From contig NZ_VJVZ01000005.1 in assembly GCF_007097145.1 (NCBI RefSeq), positions 186,001-250,000 of the forward strand: 64,000 bases of DNA, given 5' to 3'. The position numbers and the translations under genes were made by a program. This DNA is from Flavobacterium zepuense. GTDB taxonomy: Bacteria > Bacteroidota > Bacteroidia > Flavobacteriales > Flavobacteriaceae. Under the pieces are notes generated by a model. The model had not been told where the DNA came from. It searched no databases and worked only from the letters and a program-made list of their open reading frames with translations. This document shows positions 26,462 through 33,999 of the stretch, one piece after another (position 1 is the stretch's first letter; each line of letters opens with the position of its first letter).

Positions 26462-27514
26462 TTATTTTTTACCGGCATCTATAAGTGCCTGTAGCGTATT
26501 CCATTCATAAAAATGAAAGGTCATGCCATTGCTCATGGCAACAAACATCCCCTTATTAAATACACCGCCAAGGTTTACTTTGGTAACATCGGCACCATCG
26601 CACTCAATGGTAGATGTAGGTATCTCGGCTAAAAGCGGATAATCGTCAGGGTTGCCGTTTGCGCCTTCGCGCGGGTATACCATAAAGGTGTTGGCCTGCT
26701 GGTTAGATACCAATATGTAACCGGTACTGTTGGTTGATTTATAAATAGCGATGCCCTCATTGTCCTGCTTAAAGCCTGTAGTGCCAAAAAAGGCAAGCTC
26801 TGTATCATTTTTAGCAGCCGGGTCGGCCATGTATTTGCGTATGCCTGCACCTTCATCGCAATAGTAAATAAAGCCCAGTTCGTTATCTACTGCAATGGCT
26901 TCAATTTCCTTTTTACCGCTAAAGTTGCCAAATTTTCGCACTACCGTAGCAGCAACAGTACCATTACCTGAATCTGATAATTGGTACTGCCATAAATAGG
27001 TACCCGATGGCCCTGTTTTACGGCCTACAACAACAAAAATAGCCTTATCCTGCGGGCGGGTATATAACGAAACGCCCATTGGGTCGCGCTGTAGTTCGCC
27101 TTCAAAAACGGCAATACCGCCATTATCAATTGGTTCCAGGTCCGGAAGGCTAAAGATCCTTATTTTATTGGTTTCCCTTTCGGTAGTAACCGCGATGTCA
27201 ATTTTTTTTCCATTAAGGATAAGCCCGTATGCTAAATCTACGTTATTAGGCCTTTTAAGCGTGATCGATTTTTTGATGATCTTCCCGCTTAGGTCGTACA
27301 TAAAAATGCCGCCATCGCTATCCTTATCGGTACCTATCACAAGGCTTTTGGTAGCGTCTGCGGGGTTTATCCAGATAGCGGGGTCATCGGTATCGTGTGG
27401 GGTAGGCTGGGTTACCACAGCAGGCTTAATGGCATCGGGCCGTATTGCCGCCAGGTGAGAGCCACAGCTCGCTGCTGCTATCGCAGCACTACAAATTATA
27501 AGTGTTTTACGCAT
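26462..27514 (-). CDS. Beta-propeller phytase (3-phytase), lipoprotein
   Basis: 350 residues. An apparent lipobox at Cys17 (AAASC) suggests membrane anchoring. The sequence follows the six-bladed Ca-dependent beta-propeller phytase family: DTDDPAIW near the N-terminus, RPNNVDL, YYCDEGAGIRKY with acidic Ca/phosphate-binding residues, and DNEGIAIY. The enzyme removes phosphate from myo-inositol hexakisphosphate. It is 66 bp downstream of a TonB-dependent receptor gene in the same orientation, a pairing that suggests binding, hydrolysis and uptake of phytate or its products. No PhoB-type site could be recognised. Confidence 0.9.
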   Translation of the reverse strand: MRKTLIICSAAIAAASCGSHLAAIRPDAIKPAVVTQPTPHDTDDPAIWINPADATKSLVIGTDKDSDGGIFMYDLSGKIIKKSITLKRPNNVDLAYGLILNGKKIDIAVTTERETNKIRIFSLPDLEPIDNGGIAVFEGELQRDPMGVSLYTRPQDKAIFVVVGRKTGPSGTYLWQYQLSDSGNGTVAATVVRKFGNFSGKKEIEAIAVDNELGFIYYCDEGAGIRKYMADPAAKNDTELAFFGTTGFKQDNEGIAIYKSTNSTGYILVSNQQANTFMVYPREGANGNPDDYPLLAEIPTSTIECDGADVTKVNLGGVFNKGMFVAMSNGMTFHFYEWNTLQALIDAGKK

Positions 27515-27528
27515 TGTATGTATATTGA

Positions 27529-27567
27529 TTTAGCCCTTGCAGATTGTACAACCATGCAAGGGCTAAA
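27529..27567 (-). promoter_or_regulatory. Hairpin in front of the phytase start codon
   Basis: Perfect 13-bp arms (TTTAGCCCTTGCA and TGCAAGGGCTAAA) around a 13-nt loop, in the 66-bp gap between receptor stop and phytase start. No U tract follows on the minus strand, so it is more likely an mRNA-processing, stability or translation-control element than a terminator. Confidence 0.6.
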
Positions 27568-27580
27568 TTACTATTAAAAA

Positions 27581-30400
27581 TTATAAGTCGAATTTTAGCC
27601 CCAGGTTAAACCTTGCCTGGTAGTACTCTAACTGCATTACCCTTGATGATACTCCCTGGTAATAACGCAACGGCTGATTGGTAAGGTTTTTAGCTTCGGC
27701 AAAAACACGCAGGTTCTTGGTAATTTTGTAGGATGCATTTATGTCAAGGAAAAATTGCTTGTCGTAATAAGCATCATTAAAATCATCCGATCCCAGTTCG
27801 TCTAAATAATCAGAGGCAAAGTTTGCCGATGCCCTTGCAGAAAAGCGGCTGTTTTCCCAGGATAACGACCCGTTAAACATATGCGGGGCAGTACCCGGCA
27901 GTTTTACGTCTTTTCTTTCGTTACCATCTTCATCGGCTATACCTTTTGCTTTAGAGTCGGTGTACGTATAGTTGGCATATACACCAAAGTTTTTAAGGAA
28001 ACCCGGAAGGAAATCAAGCTGGCGCTGAAAAGCTACTTCAAAACCGTAAACATCTACATTATCGCCGTTTCTTGACTGGATGAACGTCCACTCCTCTCCA
28101 ACCGGAACGGGGTTAGACTGGCCCGGAAAATCGGCAGCGAAATCGGCAGCAGAGTACTGGTTGTTGCTGTAGGTATAGATGAAATCTTTAAGGTTTTTGT
28201 AGAAGAAACCACCCGATACAAGGCCAACCGACTCAAAATAATTCTCGGCCATAAAATCAAAGTTGTACGAGTAGGTAGCATCAAGGTTAGGGTTACCCGC
28301 AGAAATTTCTGAATCGGATGCCACATTATTGATGTATGGTGCAAGGGCATAATAGTTAGGCCTTGCCAGTGCCGTGGTAAAGGCGGCGCGCAATATAAAA
28401 TCGTTAGTAGCGGCATATTTAAACGACAGGTTAGGCAATACGTTAGTGTACGAGTTGGTAGTGTTAATCTGTCCTTCAAGCTCTTCTTCATCCAACACAC
28501 GGTTACCGGTATAATCTATATGGGTACTTTCTACACGGGCGCCCAGTATCATAGATAGTTTTGTGCTAAGATCCTGGTCCCAACGCACGTAACCTGCATA
28601 AATATTTTCTTTAGCCTTGTAATTAACGGCCAAAAATTCTGATGGATCCAGCTCGCCTTCGTATAAAGACGTATCGTTAAGGTTAAGCCCGCCAAGGTAA
28701 GCCGCCGAAGCAAACGTACCGGCCACATACTGGCTGCCCGGATTAAAGCCATTACCGCCATAATAGGTAGTAGGTACATCGGCCAGGGTAACATCATTAA
28801 GGGGAGAGTAGGAGTAGAAGGTATTGTTTCGTTCTTTGTCTTTCAGCCTCAGGCGAAGACCCGTTCTTAAACGGCCTTTTTGCCCATCGATAACCGAGAA
28901 CGGGAAACGGATGTTTACCCTTGCTCCAAATTCATTCTCTTTAGTATCATCGGTGCTTTGTGTAAGTTCTGATAACCCGAAAGCGGTAAGGTCTTCGCCG
29001 GTGGTGGTTACAAACGGTTTTCTTGGGTTAAGAATGTTCTGGGTCATTTCCAGCTCTTCCTGTTCAAATTCAATATAACGCTCGTTAGGCTTGTATTCGC
29101 TTGCTGTAGCATAGTTAGCCGACCAGTCTAAGTCCAGCTTAGAGCTTAATAAATGCTCACCGTGTATGGCATAGTTTTGCACCTTTTGCTCCTCCAGCCT
29201 CCTGTTTTTGCCACGGTTGCTGTCTATACCGCCTTTGTTTTCACGCTTTACATTACCGGTAAAGCCGGTTATGGTTTGCTCATCGGCGCCATATATGGGC
29301 TCCATATCATCATAGGTAAGGGCAAAACGGTTTTCGCGGTCGTCCCTCCAGTTGTATATCGCGTTAAAATAAATGGTATTATTGTCGTTAAACTTATAGT
29401 CGGTAGCAAAAGCAATACTCCTCCTTATACGCTGTACGTTGTAGTAGCGAATTGCCTGCTGCTCTACATAGGTGTTGCCAAAATCGTCCTGTACCCACGT
29501 AGCCTCAATGTTATCCGACCCATAGTCGTTATTGTTATATGAACCGCTTAACACCACGCCCAACTTGTTATTTAGGTAACGGTTACCGTAAACAAGGCCT
29601 GCGGTGTAAATAGCTTTATCCCTTATAGGGCCGTAACCGCCTGCAAGCGTAGCCGATATCCTTTCGCCGTTTGGTGTGGCACGGGTAATAAGGTTTACCG
29701 ATCCTCCAATTGCATCGGCATCCATATCGGGCGTTAGGGTTTTGTTTACCTCTATAGTAGCGATCATGTCAGATGGAATAAGGTCCATCTGTACGTTACG
29801 GTTATCGCCTTCTGCCGACGGGATCCTGTCGCCGTTAAGGGTAACCGAGTTAAGTGATGGCGCTAACCCGCGGATGATAATGTTACGTGCTTCGCCCTGG
29901 TCGTTTTGCATGGTAATGCCGGGAACGCGTTTAAGCGCATCACCTATATTAGCATCGGGAAAACGGCCCACCTGGTCGCTGGATATTACATTGGTAATAT
30001 TGCTGTTGCTTTTTTGCTGGTTAAGGGCCCTTGCCTGGCCTTTAATCATATCTCCGGTAATAACCACTTCCTGCAAATTTTGGGTGTTACTGCCTAAAAC
30101 CACGTTTGCAAGGGTGTTTTTACCTTCTTCTACCACCACATCCTGGGTGTGGGTAGTGTATCCTAAGTACAATACCTGAAGCTGGTATGAACCTGCCGGT
30201 ACGTTTAAAAATTCGTAATCGCCTATTTGGTTAGATACCGTATACCTGTTACCGGAATTTACCAATTGCACCGTGGCGCCGGGTAACGATACTTTATCCT
30301 GGGCATCGATAATTTTACCGGATATTACACCGTTATTTTGCGCAAAGCCAAGTGCAGAAAATGTGAGGGTTAGGATTAAAAAAAGTAATTTTTTCATCAT
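27581..30400 (-). CDS. TonB-dependent receptor, phytase-linked
   Basis: 939 residues beginning with two consecutive Met codons; either may be used. Signal peptide (1-21), carboxypeptidase-like regulatory domain (~22-110), plug (~120-250, with GDALKRVPGI and IIRGLAPSLNSVTLNG) and barrel ending KFDL. The plug resembles the long TonB-dependent receptors known from Caulobacter and Xanthomonas rather than SusC, and no susD follows. Next in the operon is a phytase, so the ligand may be an inositol phosphate or its metal complex; this is inference. Upstream, ~180 bp away, is a palindrome with an extra half-site. Confidence 0.9.
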   Translation of the reverse strand: MMKKLLFLILTLTFSALGFAQNNGVISGKIIDAQDKVSLPGATVQLVNSGNRYTVSNQIGDYEFLNVPAGSYQLQVLYLGYTTHTQDVVVEEGKNTLANVVLGSNTQNLQEVVITGDMIKGQARALNQQKSNSNITNVISSDQVGRFPDANIGDALKRVPGITMQNDQGEARNIIIRGLAPSLNSVTLNGDRIPSAEGDNRNVQMDLIPSDMIATIEVNKTLTPDMDADAIGGSVNLITRATPNGERISATLAGGYGPIRDKAIYTAGLVYGNRYLNNKLGVVLSGSYNNNDYGSDNIEATWVQDDFGNTYVEQQAIRYYNVQRIRRSIAFATDYKFNDNNTIYFNAIYNWRDDRENRFALTYDDMEPIYGADEQTITGFTGNVKRENKGGIDSNRGKNRRLEEQKVQNYAIHGEHLLSSKLDLDWSANYATASEYKPNERYIEFEQEELEMTQNILNPRKPFVTTTGEDLTAFGLSELTQSTDDTKENEFGARVNIRFPFSVIDGQKGRLRTGLRLRLKDKERNNTFYSYSPLNDVTLADVPTTYYGGNGFNPGSQYVAGTFASAAYLGGLNLNDTSLYEGELDPSEFLAVNYKAKENIYAGYVRWDQDLSTKLSMILGARVESTHIDYTGNRVLDEEELEGQINTTNSYTNVLPNLSFKYAATNDFILRAAFTTALARPNYYALAPYINNVASDSEISAGNPNLDATYSYNFDFMAENYFESVGLVSGGFFYKNLKDFIYTYSNNQYSAADFAADFPGQSNPVPVGEEWTFIQSRNGDNVDVYGFEVAFQRQLDFLPGFLKNFGVYANYTYTDSKAKGIADEDGNERKDVKLPGTAPHMFNGSLSWENSRFSARASANFASDYLDELGSDDFNDAYYDKQFFLDINASYKITKNLRVFAEAKNLTNQPLRYYQGVSSRVMQLEYYQARFNLGLKFDL

Positions 30401-30760
30401 GAATTTGTGAGTTGTTAATTCGTGCGAAATTATTACCGGCGTATAAAGAAGATGTTACCACCGCGTTACATGTTGATTTTGTTTTAAGATTTATTTTGTA
30501 AATCCTTAACATATTGGTAATGATGGGTGGTGGCTTTTATAAACTGTGTATATACTGCCTTAATTACCGGGGATTTGGGGAAAGTGTAGAAATTTTTCTA
30601 CACTTTTCTACACTTTTAGATTGTAAGTTAAAGTTGTAAGTTGCTGATTTTTAGTGTTTTTTAGTTTACGGTATGGTGGTTGTTTGTTTGTGATTGCACA
30701 CTTGTGTTTTCTTGTGTGTATAATTTTTCGAGCCAAAATAAACAATACAAGCGCTGGATC
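30401..30760. promoter_or_regulatory. Divergent regulatory region between TonB receptor and glycosyltransferase
   Basis: 360 bp without a gene. It contains the palindrome at 30581-30606 plus a third half-site to 30617, and otherwise AT-rich sequence with short G/T-rich stretches. Promoters for both divergent genes must lie here. Confidence 0.55.
30581..30617. promoter_or_regulatory. Palindromic operator candidate with an extra half-site
   Basis: Arms AAAGTGTAGAAA and TTTCTACACTTT (12 bp, perfect) are separated by TT, followed directly by a third half-site TTCTACACTTTT. Because the flanking genes diverge, a terminator is not expected and a protein-binding site is more likely. Confidence 0.6.
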
Positions 30761-32218
30761 ATGAAAATAGATACCTTTACTTCAAACAGATTGTACCTTA
30801 CCGAAAGGGAAACAATTACCCCGAGACAAACAATTGCTAAAAAAGGCCCTGTTACACCTAAGGAAACTGACGATAAAAATGAAAGTGCGATGGAAAAAGA
30901 CGGCGTATACTTGCCGGGCCTTTTTACCATTATAGCTACATTCCTTTTATTGCTTGGTTCGGCTTATTTAGTCTACGAGCTACAGGATGAGTTTGAGCAG
31001 CTTCACGCCGAGCGTATGGCATCAACCTGGGGTTTTATACTTATAGTTGTTACCACGGCACTACTGGCTGTAAAAGGGAGCTTCTTTTTATACAACCTTT
31101 ATTTATACGTAAAATACAAACCGGTTAAATCAGTATCTGATGAAGAACTGCCTACGCTAACCGTGATTGTACCGGCTTACAATGAGGGTAAACTGGTGTA
31201 TGACACCCTTATTAGCCTTACCAACAGCAATTATCCTGAAAGCAAACTGCAAATACTATCTATAGATGATGGTAGTAAAGATGATACCTGGAACTGGATG
31301 CAAAGGGCTAAAGCCGAATTAGGCGACAGGTTATCTATTTACCAGCAGCCTGAAAACAAAGGGAAACGCCACGCGCTTTACCGCGGCTTTAACCTTGGCT
31401 CAGGCGAAGTTTTTGTAACAGTAGACAGCGACTCTATAGTAAAAAACAACACGCTTAGAAATTTGGTTAGCCCACTGGTAACTAATGAGAACTGCGGAGC
31501 CGTTGCCGGTAATGTAAGGGTGCTTAACAACAAAAACAGCATCATTGCTAAAATGCTTAACGTTAGTTTTGTACTGAGCTTTGAATTTGTGCGTTCGGCA
31601 GAGAGCAGTGTAGGATCGGTGCTTTGTACACCGGGCGCACTGGCAGCGTACCGCAGGTCGGCCGTATTTGCCTGCCTTCCTGAGTGGATCAACCAAACGT
31701 TTATGGGGCAACCGTCGGACATTGGTGAAGACCGCGCCATGACCAACATGATCATGAAGCAGGGCTACCACATTTTATTTCAGCGTAACGCTTATGTGCT
31801 TACAAACGTTCCTGAACAATACAAAGGCCTTTATAAAATGTTTATACGCTGGGGCAGGAGCAACGTGCGCGAAAACCTTATGATGTCTAAATTTGTATTT
31901 AAGAACTTTAGGGAAGAATCTAAAGTAGGGGCAAGGCTACTGTTCATCAACCAGTTCTTATCTATAGCATTAACTTATCCGTTCCTGCTGTTAATGGTGT
32001 TCTTAATCGTAAGCTACCCAATACTGTTCTTTAGCTCTACACTTTTCAGTATATTGATAATGTCCAGTTTTCCGGTATTCTTTTACGCTAAACGTTACAG
32101 CATTAAAGAAGCGTTTTATGCCTATTCATACAGCCTGCTTTACACCTTTGGCTTATTCTGGATAACCCCTTACGCCATCGCTACAGCAAGCAAAAGAGGC
32201 TGGTTAACAAGGGGATAA
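30761..32218 (+). CDS. Membrane glycosyltransferase family 2, hyaluronan/poly-GlcNAc synthase-like
   Basis: 485 residues from the ATG at 30761; an 81-bp upstream extension of the frame lacks any support. After a ~45-residue polar N-terminus come two transmembrane helices (~50-73, ~89-117), then the GT2 catalytic domain: VIVPAYNEG, DDGSKDD, VDSDS (224 region), GEDR (322-325) and RWGRS (363-367, in place of QxxRW). Three or four C-terminal helices follow (~392-470). This order matches processive synthases such as HasA, NodC and PgaC. It stands alone with a terminator, without pga partner genes, so the product polysaccharide or lipid-linked sugar cannot be named. Confidence 0.85.
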   Translation: MKIDTFTSNRLYLTERETITPRQTIAKKGPVTPKETDDKNESAMEKDGVYLPGLFTIIATFLLLLGSAYLVYELQDEFEQLHAERMASTWGFILIVVTTALLAVKGSFFLYNLYLYVKYKPVKSVSDEELPTLTVIVPAYNEGKLVYDTLISLTNSNYPESKLQILSIDDGSKDDTWNWMQRAKAELGDRLSIYQQPENKGKRHALYRGFNLGSGEVFVTVDSDSIVKNNTLRNLVSPLVTNENCGAVAGNVRVLNNKNSIIAKMLNVSFVLSFEFVRSAESSVGSVLCTPGALAAYRRSAVFACLPEWINQTFMGQPSDIGEDRAMTNMIMKQGYHILFQRNAYVLTNVPEQYKGLYKMFIRWGRSNVRENLMMSKFVFKNFREESKVGARLLFINQFLSIALTYPFLLLMVFLIVSYPILFFSSTLFSILIMSSFPVFFYAKRYSIKEAFYAYSYSLLYTFGLFWITPYAIATASKRGWLTRG

Positions 32219-32256
32219 TAATTTTAATATTCTGCAATGACCTACATAAATGAGAG

Positions 32257-32289
32257 AGGCCCAGCTAATTTTAGCCGGGCCTTTTTTTA
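32257..32289 (+). terminator. Intrinsic terminator of the glycosyltransferase gene
   Basis: Stem arms AGGCCC and GGGCCT, extended inward by GCT/AGC after one mismatch, are followed by seven or more T on the plus strand. Confidence 0.85.
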
Positions 32290-32309
32290 TATAATCTGCT
32301 ATATATCTT

Positions 32310-32873
32310 TTATACTTTTAAACAACCTCTAAATGCCCTTGCAGCGTAGTATGATTGTGCGCCGTTGTGGTACACAAACACAGTATTGTAGCGATAATCG
32401 GCAAAAAGGGCACCACCAAGTTTTCTAATATTGGCGGGTGTTTTTATCCAGCTTGATGTTTTGGCATCAAAATGCCCCAGTGTTTGCAGGTGCCTGTATT
32501 GTTCTTCGTCTAAAATTTCAATACCCATGTCGGCAGCCATATCTAAGGCATTATTTTGGGGTTTGTGCTCCTTTCGGGCTTCCCAGGCATCACGGTCATA
32601 ACAGGTACTGCGGCGGCCTTTAGGGGTTTCGGGCGCGCAATCGTAAAAAATATATTCGCCTGTAGCAGCATCAAAACCTACAACATCGGGCTCGCCGCCG
32701 GTTGCTTCCATCTCTTCCAGCGACCACAATTTATCCGGATCCGCTTCCAACTTTGCCTGAATCTTATCCCAGTCCAAACCCTTATGGCGGTTGGTGTTTT
32801 TCTCAAAACGGGCTTTCAAGATTTTGAGTAGTTCTGTATGCTGTTCCGGTGTTAATTGCTTTTTACTGCTCAT
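32310..32873 (-). CDS. DUF4256 domain protein
   Basis: 187 residues from the ATG at 32873; a GTG 15 bp further upstream is an alternative start. It is a soluble protein with no signal peptide and belongs to the DUF4256 family by its conserved segments (MEATGGEPDVVG, YDCAPETPKGRRS, FDAKTSSWI, GGALFADYRYNTVFVYHNGA). The biochemical role of the family is not known to me. It is transcribed divergently from the lone GH43 gene across ~110 bp and converges on the glycosyltransferase terminator. Confidence 0.85.
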   Translation of the reverse strand: MSSKKQLTPEQHTELLKILKARFEKNTNRHKGLDWDKIQAKLEADPDKLWSLEEMEATGGEPDVVGFDAATGEYIFYDCAPETPKGRRSTCYDRDAWEARKEHKPQNNALDMAADMGIEILDEEQYRHLQTLGHFDAKTSSWIKTPANIRKLGGALFADYRYNTVFVYHNGAQSYYAARAFRGCLKV

Positions 32874-32922
32874 ACTTTTAAATTTCACTATGTAAAGTTA
32901 GAATTATTAGCCGAAAATAAAA

Positions 32923-32934
32923 ATCGTTATAGTT
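32923..32934 (+). promoter_or_regulatory. Candidate shared operator, copy 3 (lone GH43)
   Basis: ATCGTTATAGTT matches 11 bases of the consensus ACTATATCGTTATAGT. It lies 53 bp before the GH43 start and ~15 bp upstream of a TAATTTAG sequence that resembles the Bacteroidetes -7 box TAnnTTTG. Confidence 0.45.
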
Positions 32935-32986
32935 GGCATGCAACTGTAATTTAGTATTTTTATGAAATGTAACAACTACACTTAAT

Positions 32987-33985
32987 ATGAAAAATTCATT
33001 AGTTACCTTATCAGCCCTGTTGCTGTTTTCGTTTACCGTTACCGCCCAAAAGAAGGCAAGGGAAATTAAGAAGGACGTTCCGTTAGATTCCATCGTGCTT
33101 AGCGACCCTTTTATATTGGCCGATGCCAATACAAAAATGTACTACATGACGGGCACGGGCGGCAGGCTGTGGAAGAGTAAGAACCTCAAACTTTGGGAAG
33201 GGCCTTATGATGTGGCTAAAACCGATGATGCTTCATGGATGGGCCCTAAGCCTATGATTTGGGCGGCGGAAATTCATAACTATAAGAACAAGTACTATTA
33301 CTTTGCCACGTTTACCAATAAGGCGGTTATAATTGATACCGTTAACGGAAACGCTGTAGAGCGCCGGGCATCGCACGTGTTGGTTAGTGATAATCCCGAC
33401 GGACCTTTTGTGCCCATGAAAGATGCCGCCTATCTGCCTGCCAATAAGCCTACGCTTGATGGTACCTTTTGGATTGATAAAGACGGGAAGCCGTACATGA
33501 TATATTGCTACGAGTGGCTGCAGGCGGTTGACGGTACTATAGAGAAGATAGAGCTAAAACCCGACCTGAGTGGCACAACAGGCGAGGGGAAGCTGCTCTT
33601 TAAGGCCAGTGATTCGCCGTGGAGCCGCGAAAAAGATAAAAATAGTAAGGACGTACCCAACCGTGTAACCGATGGCCCCTACCTGTTTAAAACGGGCACC
33701 GGCCGCCTGGGCATGATATGGACAAGCTGGGTGTATGATGTGTACACGCAGGGAGTTGCTTACTCGCAAAGCGGTACGCTTGATGGGCCGTGGATTCAGG
33801 AAAAAGAGCCTATTACCCCACCCAACTACGGGCATGGTATGCTGTTTAAAACCTTGGACGGCAAATTGTTAATGGCACTGCACAGCCATAAGGATATTAA
33901 GGGCAAGTACCACCGCATTCCCCACTTTTTTGAGGTTGACATTACCGGTGACAAACTTGTTGTCGGCAAGGCTTTTGTGCCTTAA
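32987..33985 (+). CDS. GH43 family glycosidase with Asp at the general-acid position
   Basis: 332 residues with signal peptide (1-20). A five-bladed propeller with Asp40 (LSDPFI) as base, Asp158 (TLDGTF) as pKa modulator and VTDGPYL at residues 227-233, where canonical GH43 has VTEGP. The Asp (codon GAT) is clearly encoded. My recollection is that some GH43 subfamilies naturally show TDGP, so this may be a subfamily trait rather than inactivation. The gene is monocistronic, outside the PUL operon, but carries the shared motif 53 bp before its start. It converges with the DUF5686 gene with a 14-bp gap. Confidence 0.85.
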   Translation: MKNSLVTLSALLLFSFTVTAQKKAREIKKDVPLDSIVLSDPFILADANTKMYYMTGTGGRLWKSKNLKLWEGPYDVAKTDDASWMGPKPMIWAAEIHNYKNKYYYFATFTNKAVIIDTVNGNAVERRASHVLVSDNPDGPFVPMKDAAYLPANKPTLDGTFWIDKDGKPYMIYCYEWLQAVDGTIEKIELKPDLSGTTGEGKLLFKASDSPWSREKDKNSKDVPNRVTDGPYLFKTGTGRLGMIWTSWVYDVYTQGVAYSQSGTLDGPWIQEKEPITPPNYGHGMLFKTLDGKLLMALHSHKDIKGKYHRIPHFFEVDITGDKLVVGKAFVP

Positions 33986-33999
33986 CGCATACTGGAAAA

